A DNA stretch of 64,000 bases from Natrarchaeobius oligotrophus. Its GTDB lineage: Archaea > Halobacteriota > Halobacteria > Halobacteriales > Natrialbaceae. The stretch lies in contig NZ_REFZ01000008.1 of assembly GCF_003841465.1 (NCBI RefSeq), positions 124,001-188,000 on the forward strand. Reading direction: 5' to 3'. Numbering within the stretch: position 1 is the first letter of the stretch; the number at the start of each line of letters is the position of its first letter. The position numbers and the translations under genes were made by a program. The notes beneath the pieces are model-generated. The model saw nothing but the letters and a program-made list of their open reading frames with translations. It was not told the DNA's origin and made no database searches. Of the stretch, positions 16,664 through 27,300 are shown piece by piece.

Positions 16664-17863
16664 ATGAGCGGGATCGACGTCGAGCCGGTCGAGCGGGACG
16701 AGGGAACCGAACCGACGGACGACGACCACACCATCGAGGTGACGCCGACGAGCGACGTCGGAACCGCAGGCGAACGCGAGACGATCGAGGTCGAACCCTC
16801 CGACGAGCCCATCGACGGGCCGGAGTACGTTCTCTACGGCGGCAAAGGCGGCGTCGGCAAGACGACGATGGCGGCCGCGACGGCGCTCGACAGCGCCCGC
16901 GGCGGAACGTCGACGCTCGTCGTCTCGACCGACCCGGCACACTCCCTTTCCGACACCTTCGAAACCGACGTTCCCTCCGAACCCGGCCGGATCCGCGAGG
17001 ACGTTCCGCTGTACGCGGTCGAAATCGATCCGGAAGCCGCGATCGAGAGCGGCCGCGCCGCCTTTCCGGGTGCGGGCAGCGGACCGGACGCCGACGACGT
17101 CGGCGGATTCGACGACGCCGGTGGCCACGGCGGTGCGGGCGGCGTCGACGGACTCGGGGGGATGGGCGAGCTTCTCGGTGGGGAGAACCCGATGGACGCG
17201 CTCTTCGGCGGAGCGATGCCGGGCGCGGACGAGGCCGCCGCAATGCAGTTGCTGCTCGAGTACATGGACGACCCGCGGTTCGACCGCGTCGTCGTCGACA
17301 CGGCACCCACCGGTCACACCCTTCGGCTCCTCCAGTTACCCGAGCTGATGGACTCGATGATGGGCCGAATCTTGCAGTTTCGCCAGCGTCTCGGCGGCAT
17401 GCTCGAGAACGTGAAAGGGATGTTCGGGGGCGAGATGCTCGAGGACGGGACCGACCTCGCCGACCTCGAAGAGCTTCGCGATCGGATCGAACGGCTTCGC
17501 GCCGCGCTGTGCGATCCCGGCCGAACCGACTTCCGGATCGTGATGGTCCCCGAGGAGATGAGCGTCCTCGAGTCGAAGCGGCTGCGCGAGCGCCTCCGGG
17601 AGTTCGACATTCCGGTGGGTACCCTCGTCGTCAACCGCATCATGGAGCCGCTGTCGGACGTCACCGACGACGTCTCGGGCGAGTTCCTCCAGCCGAACCT
17701 CGCGGACTGCGAGTTCTGTCAGCGGCGGTGGGACGTCCAGCAGGCGGCCCTCGCGGAGGCCCAGGAGCTGTTTCGCGGAACCGACGTGCGCCGCGTCCCG
17801 CTGTTCGCCGAGGAGGTCCGCGGCGAGGGGATGCTCGAGGTCGTCGCCGCCTGTCTCCGGTAA
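16664..17863 (+). CDS. Get3/ArsA family ATPase
   Basis: Get3/TRC40 ATPases deliver tail-anchored membrane proteins; ArsA relatives energise arsenite export. The 399-residue protein has an acidic N-terminal extension of about 50 residues, then the deviant Walker A (YGGKGGVGKTT at 58-68), the A-loop STDPAHSLSDTF, a Gly/Met/Asp-rich stretch at about 135-195, the VVDTAPTGHTLRLLQLPEL switch II region, and a zinc-type CEFC motif near residue 348 as in Get3 dimers. Arsenite-coordinating ArsA cysteines are not evident and no arsenic genes are nearby, so the Get3 role is favoured. It is a single gene. Confidence 0.9.
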   Translation: MSGIDVEPVERDEGTEPTDDDHTIEVTPTSDVGTAGERETIEVEPSDEPIDGPEYVLYGGKGGVGKTTMAAATALDSARGGTSTLVVSTDPAHSLSDTFETDVPSEPGRIREDVPLYAVEIDPEAAIESGRAAFPGAGSGPDADDVGGFDDAGGHGGAGGVDGLGGMGELLGGENPMDALFGGAMPGADEAAAMQLLLEYMDDPRFDRVVVDTAPTGHTLRLLQLPELMDSMMGRILQFRQRLGGMLENVKGMFGGEMLEDGTDLADLEELRDRIERLRAALCDPGRTDFRIVMVPEEMSVLESKRLRERLREFDIPVGTLVVNRIMEPLSDVTDDVSGEFLQPNLADCEFCQRRWDVQQAALAEAQELFRGTDVRRVPLFAEEVRGEGMLEVVAACLR

Positions 17864-17910
17864 CTCGAGCCGCCGGCACCGCGCGACGGCGGACCACCGG
17901 CGGAGGGACG

Positions 17911-18645
17911 CTACGGGAGCGAGAGCAACGCGAAGAGACCCAGCGGAACGCCCACCGCGACGGCGGCCCGTCCCCAGGGAATATTCGCCTCTCGGGTGAG
18001 GCCGCCGGTAAGGAGGTGCCACTGCCAGGCGAGGGTGAGCACGGACGCCGCGAGGAAGACGGGCTCGAGCGGTCCGATCGCAGCCGTCACGACGTCGGCG
18101 GCGCGTTCCGGATCGGTGATCGTCACGTCCGAAAGCGCAACGTGGATACCGACGAGACCGACGCCGAAGCGGAAGAATTCCGGCACTGCCGCCCAGCCGG
18201 CGAGCGCCAGGCTGCCGGCGAACGTCGGCGTTCCGCCGCTGAGACGGCCGGCACCGTACAGCACCACCGCGCCGACGCCCCACAGGAGAAACGGGCCGAT
18301 CAGCGCGAACGGGAGGTACTCGTGGACCGCCTCGCGGGCCAGTTCGCCCGCGTCGCGCTCGATCGTCGCCGGTTCGTCGCAGTTCCGACCGATGGGCGAG
18401 TCCGGATCGTCGGCGTGGGCGTCGCAGATCGGGTCGGGCGGCCGGTTCGGATTGTCCATCGTGACCGTCGCGTCGATCGCGTCGGCGAGCAGCGAACCCA
18501 GCAGCGAAACGCTCCCGACGAGCGCGAGCGCGAACAGGAAGACGATTCCCGCGGCGATCGGGAGCGTCGACGCCGGCGGGTGATCGTCGAAAAACGCCGC
18601 CGGCGACAGCAGCAACTGTCGGAGGGAGCGAACAGTGGGGACCAT
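17911..18645 (-). CDS. Yip1 domain membrane protein
   Basis: The 244-residue protein begins with the soluble lead typical of archaeal and bacterial Yip1-domain proteins (LRQLLLSPAAFFDDHPPA) and has five hydrophobic segments. Residues about 75-125 are a hydrophilic extracellular insert with a Cys pair (DPICDAHADD ... GRNCDEPA). Yip1 proteins in eukaryotes act in vesicle traffic; the archaeal role is unknown. It converges with get3. Confidence 0.82.
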   Translation of the reverse strand: MVPTVRSLRQLLLSPAAFFDDHPPASTLPIAAGIVFLFALALVGSVSLLGSLLADAIDATVTMDNPNRPPDPICDAHADDPDSPIGRNCDEPATIERDAGELAREAVHEYLPFALIGPFLLWGVGAVVLYGAGRLSGGTPTFAGSLALAGWAAVPEFFRFGVGLVGIHVALSDVTITDPERAADVVTAAIGPLEPVFLAASVLTLAWQWHLLTGGLTREANIPWGRAAVAVGVPLGLFALLSLP

Positions 18646-18819
18646 GTTCCATCGAGACTGGACAGTTTGGAAACAAATACGTTACCATTCGGGGTAACGG
18701 TTCGCACACGCTGATCGACGCGCGGTTACGGGGCGAGAGATCGCGAGAAAACGCGTTCGCGGGGATGCGCTCGAGTCGCGGCGGTTCGTCCGTCCCACAG
18801 TTCGAATCCCCGTCGTTGT

Positions 18820-19323
18820 TCACACCCGGTCGGCGGACGGCCTCGGACGGTCCCCGCGGGAGTCGGCGTACTCCGAACACGTGCGGCAGTACCGCTCGCG
18901 CGTCGTCGAGACGGTGTAGACTGGGACGCCAGCGATCGCGTACTCCTCGCGTCGGAGTCGAACCCGACCGCTTTCGATCGGCGACCGACAGCCGTCACAG
19001 CGCGAGAAACTGTCGTCTCCGTTATCGAAGGCTCGTCGCTCGAGGGTTCGAATTCGACCGAACCGCGAGATCGGCCGGCGTCGACGCAGCCGGCGTCGAA
19101 ACGGCGGGCTGACGAGCACGCCGAGGGAGACGAAGACGAACGCCGCGGCGAACATGAATCCCGCGAGCAACAGCGAATCGGCCGAGGTGCCGGCCGTCCG
19201 GAGCCCGACGACGGCACCACCGGCGACGACCGCACCGAACGCGATCGCGAGCCAGCCGGCGACGAGAAAGAGCACTCTCGAGACGCGTTCGGCGAGCGCG
19301 ACGGTCTCCGGCGTCCTGGACAC
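18820..19323 (-). CDS. Membrane protein with C-terminal zinc-finger-like domain
   Basis: From the GTG at 19323 this is a 167-residue protein with two adjacent membrane helices (VLFLVAGWLAIAFGAVVAGG and LLLAGFMFAAAFVFVSLGVL), a basic stretch, and a soluble C-terminal domain with CDGC and CRTC separated by about 33 residues, a likely zinc-binding module. A TTG at 19341 would add six residues, but a TATA-like GTATTTGC near 19355-19362 fits the GTG better. Function is unknown. The longer Ser/Arg-rich frame in this interval is an antisense-like shadow. Confidence 0.7.
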   Translation of the reverse strand: MSRTPETVALAERVSRVLFLVAGWLAIAFGAVVAGGAVVGLRTAGTSADSLLLAGFMFAAAFVFVSLGVLVSPPFRRRLRRRRPISRFGRIRTLERRAFDNGDDSFSRCDGCRSPIESGRVRLRREEYAIAGVPVYTVSTTRERYCRTCSEYADSRGDRPRPSADRV

Positions 19324-19407
19324 GATGGGTTGTGTCGACAACGGACGGCGAACGCAAATACGTTGTGCCGGTTCCGACTGGACCGCGTCGCCACACCGTC
19401 TCGTGGG

Positions 19408-20301
19408 TTACACGAGCTTTCGGAGAATCGCGTACCCCGCATCGCGCAGCCGGTCCGGAAGGAACCGTGCGTAGACGCCGAACTGACCGAGCGGTCCGAC
19501 CGGATACCGAGCGGGCGGTTCGGGGTGGGTTCCCGCCTCGAGAATGGCCTGTGCGACGTCTTCCGGCGTGGAGGCGAACGGCCCGCCGTTACCGCCCCCG
19601 ATGAGCTGCAGATCGCCGTAGATCTCGTAGAGCGCCTCGTAAGCGGGCGTTCGCTCGTTCTCGGGTAGCTCTTCGGCCGCCCGATCGTCGAAGTTCGACT
19701 CGACCGGGCCGGGTTCGATGACGACGACGTCGATTCCGAACTCCTCGAGTTCGCCCCTGAGCGAGTCGCTCATCGCCTCGAGCGCGTACTTCGAGCCGGA
19801 GTACGCCCCCGATCCCGGAACCGAAATTTGGCCCATCACGCTCGAGACGTTGATGATTCGACCGTCGCCCTGTGCGCGCATGTGCGGCACCGCGGCCCGG
19901 ACCAGGCGGTGTGGCCCGTAGACGTTCACGTCGAACTGTCGGTGGAGGTCGACCGTCGAGACGTCCTCGAGCGGGCCCAGTTGGGCGTAGCCCGCGTTGT
20001 TGACGAGACAGTCGATCGCGCCACAGCGCTCGACCGTCCGTTCGACGACCTCCGCGACCTGCCCCGAGTCGGTGACGTCGAGCGAGAACGTGGTACACCC
20101 CGCCTCCTCGAGGTCGACGACGTCCTCGACGTTTCGGGCGGTGGCGATCACCTGCCAGTCGCGCTCGAGAAACGCGAGCGCGGTCGCGCGACCGATCCCG
20201 GACGAGCAGCCGGTGATCAGTACGCACTTCTTTCGCGTGTAGCGGTCGTCGTCCGCGTCGACCCCCTCCTCGGATCCATCGGCGCGCTCGGCACTGGCCA
20301 T
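19408..20301 (-). CDS. Short-chain dehydrogenase/reductase
   Basis: The 297-residue SDR has the cofactor motif TGCSSGIGRA (about residues 30-39), NNAG in CLVNNAGYAQLG, the catalytic Ser (NVSSVMGQ), and the active-site Tyr/Lys in YSGSKYALEAMS. After the fold comes PGPVESNF and a C-terminal extension. The first 25 residues are acidic and extra. TGxxxGIG with Ala-Arg afterwards (ATARN) suggests NADPH preference. The substrate is unknown. It is a single gene upstream of the minus-strand zinc-finger membrane protein. Confidence 0.92.
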   Translation of the reverse strand: MASAERADGSEEGVDADDDRYTRKKCVLITGCSSGIGRATALAFLERDWQVIATARNVEDVVDLEEAGCTTFSLDVTDSGQVAEVVERTVERCGAIDCLVNNAGYAQLGPLEDVSTVDLHRQFDVNVYGPHRLVRAAVPHMRAQGDGRIINVSSVMGQISVPGSGAYSGSKYALEAMSDSLRGELEEFGIDVVVIEPGPVESNFDDRAAEELPENERTPAYEALYEIYGDLQLIGGGNGGPFASTPEDVAQAILEAGTHPEPPARYPVGPLGQFGVYARFLPDRLRDAGYAILRKLV

Positions 20302-20436
20302 GTGGGATGGGTTCGTGAGACGATACCTAAGTATCGACGGTTTGTCGCGCTCAGCTGAACGTCGGCCTCGAGCGAACGATCGCCGTCGACGGCGAATCGA
20401 AAATCGGATCGAACGGTATCCGACCGCGAAATCCCG

Positions 20437-21702
20437 CTACGCGCGCTGTCGGAGCCGCGTTGCAACCAGCGACTCGAGGTCCTCGCGCAGTTCGTCGACC
20501 GCGATCTCCTCGAGGACGGGGACGAAAAAGCCCTCGACGAGCATGTTCCGCGCGGCCCGCGGCGAGATGCCCCGGGAGGTCATGTAGAGGAGATCCTCCC
20601 GGTCGATCTGGCCGACGGTCGCGGAGTGGCTTGCCTCGGTGTCGTGGTTGTTGATGATCAGCTTGGGGGAGGCGTCGGCCTCGCTCTCGTCCGAGAGCAT
20701 CAGCGTGTTCTCGCGCTGGTAGGAACTGGTGTCCCAGGCATCGCGGCCGACGTCCTGGACGCCCTCGTACACCGATCGCGCGACGTCGTCGGTGACGCCG
20801 CGGGTGACGAGGTCGGCCGTCGTGTGCTCGGCGCGGTGCCAGACCTTCGCGTCGAGGTCGAAGTGCTGGTCCTCGTGGCCGTAGAACGCGCCGACGATCT
20901 GGGTCTCCGAGGAGTCGCCCTCGAGGGTCGTCGAGACTCCCGACTTCGTTAGCTGGGTGCCGAGGTTGACCTCGATCCAGTCGATCGTCGCGTACGTGCC
21001 TGCGGAGCCTCGCTTGAGCGAGAAGTTGTAGGCCTCCTCCGAGAGGTTCTGAAGGCTGCCGTACTGGACGTTGCTGTTCTCGCCGGCGACGACCTCGACG
21101 ATCCCGCTGTAGTACTGTTCATCGGCCCGTTCGGCGTCTCCCGACTCCGCCGCTCGACCGTTCGCGGAACGTGGTTCCGCGCTCCCCGTCGACTGGCGCT
21201 CGAGAATCGTCACCGAACTCGACTCCTCGGTGACGACGAGCGTGTAGTTGAACAGCGAGCGGGAGTTTTGCTCGGTGCGGATGGTGACGTCCTCGGCCTC
21301 GACGCCCTCGGGAACGTAGACGACCGTTCCGGTGCTGAACAGCGCCGTCGACAGCGCCGTGAGGTAGTTCTCCTGGGGATCGACGACGCTTCCGAAGTGC
21401 TCCCGAAGGAGCTCCTCGTGTTCCTGAACCGCCTCCGACCAGGGGAGGACGTCGACCTCGTCGGGGCCGACCTGATCTTTGTTCTCGGCCGCGTTCAGCG
21501 GATCGACGAGCGATTCGAAGTCCAGTTCGTGGAGGTTCGTCCAGTCCCGACCCGGCGTCCGGATGACGTCCGGCATGTCGAGTTCCGAAAGCGCCTCGAG
21601 CGCCTCGAGACGCGTCTCGAGGAGCCACTCGGGCTCGTCGAGGTTGCCCGAAATTTGGCGCACCTGTTCGTCCGTCAGATTGGCATGTACCTGCGTACTC
21701 AT
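20437..21702 (-). CDS. sufD: Fe-S cluster assembly protein SufD
   Basis: SufD forms the SufBC2D scaffold with SufB and SufC, on which iron-sulfur clusters are built. The 421-residue protein has a helical N terminus, the right-handed beta-helix core (VTILERQSTG, VNLGTQLTKSGVSTTLEGDSSE), and the conserved C-terminal part AKLIINN-like ASPKLIINNHDTEASHSATVGQIDREDLLYMTS, with His residues near the cluster assembly interface. It is the last gene of sufC-sufB-sufD, 14 bp after sufB. Confidence 0.95.
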   Translation of the reverse strand: MSTQVHANLTDEQVRQISGNLDEPEWLLETRLEALEALSELDMPDVIRTPGRDWTNLHELDFESLVDPLNAAENKDQVGPDEVDVLPWSEAVQEHEELLREHFGSVVDPQENYLTALSTALFSTGTVVYVPEGVEAEDVTIRTEQNSRSLFNYTLVVTEESSSVTILERQSTGSAEPRSANGRAAESGDAERADEQYYSGIVEVVAGENSNVQYGSLQNLSEEAYNFSLKRGSAGTYATIDWIEVNLGTQLTKSGVSTTLEGDSSETQIVGAFYGHEDQHFDLDAKVWHRAEHTTADLVTRGVTDDVARSVYEGVQDVGRDAWDTSSYQRENTLMLSDESEADASPKLIINNHDTEASHSATVGQIDREDLLYMTSRGISPRAARNMLVEGFFVPVLEEIAVDELREDLESLVATRLRQRA

Positions 21703-21716
21703 GTCTGATCTCGGTG

Positions 21717-23147
21717 TTACCCGAGGCTTCCCTCCATCTCGAGCTCGATGAGTCGGTTGAGCTCGACCGCGTACTCGATCGGCAGTTCCTCCGTGATCGG
21801 CTCGATGAAGCCGGCGACGATCATCTTCTTGGCGTCGTCGTCGTCCAGTCCCCGCGACTGGAGGTAGAAGATGTCCTCGTCGCCGATCTTGCCGACCGTG
21901 GCCTCGTGGGCGACGTCGACCTTCGACTCCTCGATCTCCATGTACGGCATGGTGTCGGAGGTCGACTCGTTGTCGAACATCAGCGCGTCACACTCGACGG
22001 CGGTGCTCGAGTTCTCCGCGCCGTCGGCGATGTGGACGAGACCGCGGTAGTTGGTGCGGCCGCCGTCCTTCGAGATCGATTTGGACTCGATCGTCGACTT
22101 CGTGTTCGGCGCGTTGTGGTAGACCTTCGCGCCGGTGTCGATGTCCTGGCCCTCGCCGGCGAAGGCGATGGTGATGTGGGTGTCGGTCGCGCCGCGACCC
22201 TTGAGGATCGAACACGGATAGAGCATGGTCGCCTTCGAGCCCATCGAGCCCGAGACCCACTCCATCGTGGCGTTCTCCTCGACGATGGCGCGCTTGGTGT
22301 TGAGGTTGAACGTGTTCTTCGACCAGTTCTGGACCGTGGAGTACTGGACGTGGGCGTCCTCCTTGACGAAGACCTCGACGCCGCCGGAGTGGAGGTTGTG
22401 CGTGCCGTACTTCGGCGCGGAACAGCCCTCGATGTAGTGGACCTCGCTGCCGGGTTCGGCGACGATGAGCGTGTGCTCGAACTGACCCATCCCCTCGGAG
22501 TTCATCCGGAAGTAGGCCTGAACGGGCATCTCGACGGTGACGTCCTCGGGGACGTAGACGAACGAACCGCCGGACCAGACCGCGCCGTGGAGCGCCGCGA
22601 ACTTGTTGTCGCTCGGCGGCACGCAGGTCGTCATGAAGTGTTCTTTGACGATCTCGGGGTGCTCTTTGACCGCCTGGTCCATGTTCATGAAGACGACCCC
22701 TTTCTCCTCCCACTGTTCCTGCATGTTCTGGTAGACGATCTCGGACTCGTACTGCGCGCCGACGCCCGAGAGCGCGTTCTTCTCGGCCTCCGGAATGCCG
22801 AGCTTGTCGAACGTGTCCTTGATCTCGTCGGGGAGCTCGGTCCAGTCGTCGACGCCTTCGCGTTTGTCGACGTCCGGACGGATGTAGGGGACGATCTCTT
22901 CGATGTCCAGTTCGGACAGGTCCGGCTGGCCGGGCCAGTCCGTCGGCATCGGCATGTTCTGGAACTGCTTGAGCGCGCGCAGGCGGCGCTCGAGCATCCA
23001 GTCGGGCTCGTCTTTGTCGTCGGAGATCATCCGGATGACCTCCTCGGTCAGTCCTTTCTCCGATTTGACCGCGGCATTCTGTTCTTTCTTGAACTCGAAC
23101 CGCGCTTCGGTGTCGGTCTCTTTGAGGTGATCTTGTTCGGAACTCAT
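21717..23147 (-). CDS. sufB: Fe-S cluster assembly protein SufB
   Basis: SufB is the scaffold subunit that receives sulfide and iron. The 476-residue protein shows the family signatures KGVVFMNMDQAVKEHPEIVK, VPPSDNKFAALHGAVWSGGSF, the VHYIEGCSAPKY motif with the conserved Cys, and MLYPCSILKGRGATD with another. The C-terminal core SKVDVAHEATVGKIGDEDIF matches SufB/SufD. It lies between sufC (61-bp gap) and sufD (14-bp gap). Confidence 0.97.
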   Translation of the reverse strand: MSSEQDHLKETDTEARFEFKKEQNAAVKSEKGLTEEVIRMISDDKDEPDWMLERRLRALKQFQNMPMPTDWPGQPDLSELDIEEIVPYIRPDVDKREGVDDWTELPDEIKDTFDKLGIPEAEKNALSGVGAQYESEIVYQNMQEQWEEKGVVFMNMDQAVKEHPEIVKEHFMTTCVPPSDNKFAALHGAVWSGGSFVYVPEDVTVEMPVQAYFRMNSEGMGQFEHTLIVAEPGSEVHYIEGCSAPKYGTHNLHSGGVEVFVKEDAHVQYSTVQNWSKNTFNLNTKRAIVEENATMEWVSGSMGSKATMLYPCSILKGRGATDTHITIAFAGEGQDIDTGAKVYHNAPNTKSTIESKSISKDGGRTNYRGLVHIADGAENSSTAVECDALMFDNESTSDTMPYMEIEESKVDVAHEATVGKIGDEDIFYLQSRGLDDDDAKKMIVAGFIEPITEELPIEYAVELNRLIELEMEGSLG

Positions 23148-23208
23148 AATGTGATTGTGGTAGTGTTTACGGCTGTAGGGTTATTACCGTTGTTCTAGCC
23201 GAATTCGG

Positions 23209-24114
23209 TTACGCCGTGCCGTAGACCTCTTCGCGAACCCAGTCGTAGCCCTTGTCCTCGAGCTCCTCGGCGAGTTCGGGGCCGCCGCTTTTGGCGATCT
23301 GGCCGTCGAGCATCACGTGGACGCGGTCGGGCTCGACGTAGTCGAGGATCCGCTGGTAGTGGGTGATCTGGAGGATGCCGGTCCCCTGCTCGTCGCGCAG
23401 GGCGTTGATGCCGTTCGAGACGTCCTGGAGCCGGTCGATGTCCAGCCCGGAGTCGATCTCGTCTAACACGGCGATCGACGGCTCGAGGATCGCCGCCTGC
23501 AGGACCTCGTTCTGTTTTTTCTCCCCGCCGGAGAAACCGGCGTTGAGGTATCGTCGTGCGAACGCCTCGTCCATGTCCAGCTGTTCCATCTTCTCTTGGA
23601 GGATCTCCTGGAACTCGGCGACGCCGACCTCGCCGTCGTCCGCGGGGCCTTCCATCGGCGAGGTTTCGAACCCGTCGTCCTCGGCGTCGTCTTCGCTCCC
23701 TTCCTCCTCGAACAGCTCTTCTCGCTCTTCGATCTTGGCGTTCAGCGCGGTCCGAAGGAAGTTGGTCATCGTGACGCCTTCGATCTCGGCCGGGTACTGG
23801 AAGCCGAGGAAGATTCCAAGCGCGGCGCGCTCGTTCGGTTCCAGATCCAGAATGTTCCAGGTGCGCTGGTCCTCGTCGATCTCGATTTCGTCGCCGAACT
23901 CGTCGTCCTCGAGGTGCAACAGGACCTCACCGCCGGTGACCTCGTAGGCGGGGTGACCGGCGATGACCTTCGCGGTCGTGGACTTACCGGAGCCGTTCGG
24001 TCCCATGAGAGCGTGGATCTCGCCCGATTCGACCTCGAGGTCGACGCCCTCGAGAATCTTCTCGTCGCCCTCCGATACCTCCGCGTGCAGGTCGCGTAGT
24101 TCGAGACGTGCCAT
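23209..24114 (-). CDS. sufC: Fe-S cluster assembly ATPase SufC
   Basis: SufC is the ABC-type ATPase of the SufBCD complex. The 301-residue protein has Walker A (GPNGSGKST), signature (FSGGEKKQNEVLQA), Walker B (SIAVLDEIDSGLD) and H-loop (ILQITHYQRIL). Between Q-loop and signature there is an acidic insert of about 40 residues (about 125-165), longer than in bacterial SufC and typical for salt-adapted proteins. The start at 24114 (MARLELRDLHAE) is chosen over one 33 bp upstream as it matches the family N terminus. It is the first gene of the operon. Confidence 0.95.
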   Translation of the reverse strand: MARLELRDLHAEVSEGDEKILEGVDLEVESGEIHALMGPNGSGKSTTAKVIAGHPAYEVTGGEVLLHLEDDEFGDEIEIDEDQRTWNILDLEPNERAALGIFLGFQYPAEIEGVTMTNFLRTALNAKIEEREELFEEEGSEDDAEDDGFETSPMEGPADDGEVGVAEFQEILQEKMEQLDMDEAFARRYLNAGFSGGEKKQNEVLQAAILEPSIAVLDEIDSGLDIDRLQDVSNGINALRDEQGTGILQITHYQRILDYVEPDRVHVMLDGQIAKSGGPELAEELEDKGYDWVREEVYGTA

Positions 24115-24330
24115 AGTACTCTGTCGTCTGAATGGTAGGGTGTCCACCTGATAACGGTTTCGTATCTGATTGAATACAATAACGATGACGGAAGATGATT
24201 TCTCGAAACGGAAAAAATCGGTCCCTATTGACGTAGTTTCCGACAGTACCGACGAACCGTCCCGTCGAATAACGGGTTCGCAAAATCGACGCGTCCGTCG
24301 CCCGCACCGATCGTGGTCGGGCCCGAACGG

Positions 24331-27300
24331 TTACATGAAGCTGTCCAATCCGGTCTGTTCCTGGCCGCTTTTCACTTCCTCCCAGGAGACGTCCAGTGCC
24401 TCGAGAATGCGCTCGATCGGTCCCTTGAGCGTCTTCTCGAGCATGATGTCGTAGTCGACCTCGAACTCGGGCGGGATCTGATCCTCGTACTCGAAACAGA
24501 TGACGTCCGGATCGCGCTTGAAGGCCCCGTAGAGCGGATCCGTCCGCGCGTCGAAGCCCTCCTCGGCCTCGAGTCGCTCGAAAAAGGAGGGATCGATCCG
24601 GTCGAGGTAGAGTCGCTTCGGCTTGCTTCCCCGCTGGAAGTTCGTCCCGAGCATGAGGTTCGCGTATTTCGCACCCCGGACCTGGGCCGTGTCGGTGTCG
24701 TAGTTGCCCAGGCGCTTGCCGATCCCGCCGGGAATGGCGATCTCCTCGAGCGAGACCTCGCCCGCGCGGACGTCCTCGATGATCTCTCCCACGTACTCTT
24801 TCGCTCCTTCGACGTCGCCTTCCTTGACGATCATCTCGATGACGCGGTGTTGGACCTCCTTGGTGATCGGCGCGATGTCCGACCGCTGGTACTCGAAGCC
24901 GACGATGTCGACGTCGTCGACGTCCTTGCCCTCCTTCCAGGTGATGTGTCCCGCGTAACGTTTTTTCTTTCCGGCCTGGAAGAACCGCCGGTAGAGCTTC
25001 TCGAACTCGATCTGGAAGCGATGCGAGTCGGCGTTCAGCTCCTCGCGGGCGAAGTCGTCGTACCGGCCGTTGATGTGCTCTTCGATCCCGAACGATTGCT
25101 CGAGGGCCTCGGCTTTCGAGACCTCCGGACCCAGCTCGAGCATAACGCTGTCCGTATCGCCGTACGTAACCTGATAATTCAGTTCGTTTGCGGCCGTTTC
25201 CGTGAATTCGATCACTTCACGGCCAGTGGCCGTGATCGCCGATGCCGCCTCCTTGTCATATAACCGAAATTGTTCCCATCCCGACACCCCGTAGAGCGAG
25301 TTCATGATGACCTTCACCGCCCCCTGCTGGCGGTCGTACTGCTCGTACTCGGCCGTCCCCGGTTCGTGCTCGTTTCGCAGCGCCTTCTTCTCCTCGCGCT
25401 CGGCGAGGAGTTCGGTGATCATCGTTCGGTTGACGCCGTCGGGCGCTTTCCGGAAGTGCGTTCCCGTGGGTGCCTCGTAGGTCTCCCCGTCGTACCGCTC
25501 GGGATCGACCTTCGTCTCCGGTGACGCGTTGATCGTCGTCATACACATCGGGTACAGCGATTTGAGGTCGAGCACCGTGACGTTCTCCTTGACGCCCGTG
25601 ATCGGCTCGAAGACGGCTCCGCCCTCGTACTCCTCGCCGGCCTCCTGTTGGCCCTTCGACGGCAGCGCGAACTCGCCGTGGGCCTGGTGGAGGACGTACA
25701 TGTCCACCGCGTCGCCGGGCGTGGGGGCGTCCTCGAGTTTGCAGCCGACGAACGAGCGCACTTCGTCCCAGAACGGGATGATGTTCTGCTGGCGGTCGAG
25801 TTCGACGCAGAGTTCCACGTCCCGGAGGTTGTACGCAAGCAACTGGTGTGGATCGTCCTCCCAGAGGTCACCGATGTCGCCGGCGTAGCGTTCCTTGCCG
25901 ACGCCGAGTTCGGACTCGCCGACGGCGTCGAGCCGGTAGGAGTCGAGTTCGGAGAAGACCATCCGCTGGTAGCCGTAGAGCAGGTCGAAGACGACCCGGC
26001 CCTTGATGTCCGGTCCGCCCCAGTTGCTCCGCCAGACCTCGTCGACCCGCGAGAGGCGATCGATCGAGAGGTCGTAGTCGTGATGGGATCCGTCCAGCTC
26101 CTCGAGGCGGTCTAAGAGATAAGGGGCGTCGAAATCATCACAGTTGTGTACCAGACACCCTTCAGCGACAAAGTTGTGCGTCGTCGTTTCGATGTCGTAG
26201 GTCGTCTCAGTTCCAGTTGCCGAAACGTCCGTTACCTCGACGAAGACGTACTCTTCCCACTCTTCAGAGTGTGTCTCGTGGCGCTTGAGGTTAATACCGC
26301 GCCGATGTTTGTCGTTCCCGATCCGCTTTGTGTCAGTCCCGACATCAGCTTCGAACAGTGCGTATGGAATGTTCTCAGTCTGGCCGCTTTTGCCGCCCTC
26401 GAATTCGGTTAGAGCAGCTTTCTTCTCGGAATGTTCCATATACGGGAGAACGCAGTCTTTCAGCCGATCGATATCGCGTTTCGCATCGGGGAGTCTGACG
26501 ACGTTCTCTCGCTGTTGGGCGTAGATTCCGAGTCGTTTGAATAGCTTTACGTACCACTCACCGATTGATCGGTTCTCGGCAGCAACTGTGATCCCGCTTT
26601 GAGCAATATTTCCGTCGCCATCGATAGCTCCTGCCAAGAAGCGACTGATGTATTCGGACGGCATTTCGTAAACCGCCGAGAGATCGACGATATCGTCGTT
26701 TTTGTTGCCAAACGGAATACCAAGCCCGTTGAACGCATACATCGTCGCATAGTCCAGGACGTTCTGTTTGTAACATCCCTTTCCGTCCGGTTCTAAGTGA
26801 TTCTCACCGGGGAATTGTCGATGGAGTTCCTCTCGAGTGTTGTAGAACCGAACGCCATCATCTGGCGACATCGTCCCGTCCGTGAGGATCAATCCAGCAT
26901 AATAGAGTTCGTCAGGCGTTATTTTTCGTTCGAGATCAACACCTGTTCCCCGATATTCGACGCCACCATCTGGAACGGGGACGTCGTACTGGGTCGCCGC
27001 ATCCTGACATCGTTTCGGCGTCCAGACGGTCGTGTGCGGATGGTGTAACGTTCCGGTTGAGATGTCGAATTCATCGGCTAACTCGGTGATGGCCCCATAC
27101 GGGAGATCCGTCTTGAATTCTGAGACGGTCTGTTTATCAGCGTACCGTTGGTTCTCTACTGGAATGAGATCTGAAAGGGTAGGGACGGTCGGCTCGTCGA
27201 CAAAGAGTCTTCTTGGCTTGAGTACGTAGTCACCACATTCGATTTCGCTTCCTTCCTTCCAGTCTACAGTATCGTCGTCCCCAACCATAATCCGATGATC

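Noticed and set aside
18795-18815. TTCGAATCCCC resembling a tRNA T-loop
   Set aside because: No matching acceptor or anticodon arms were found around it; similar text at 11250 lies within a coding gene.
21714-23198. 494-codon plus-strand frame antisense to sufB
   Set aside because: Val/Leu/Arg/Asp-rich mirror of sufB codons; sufB has all family motifs.
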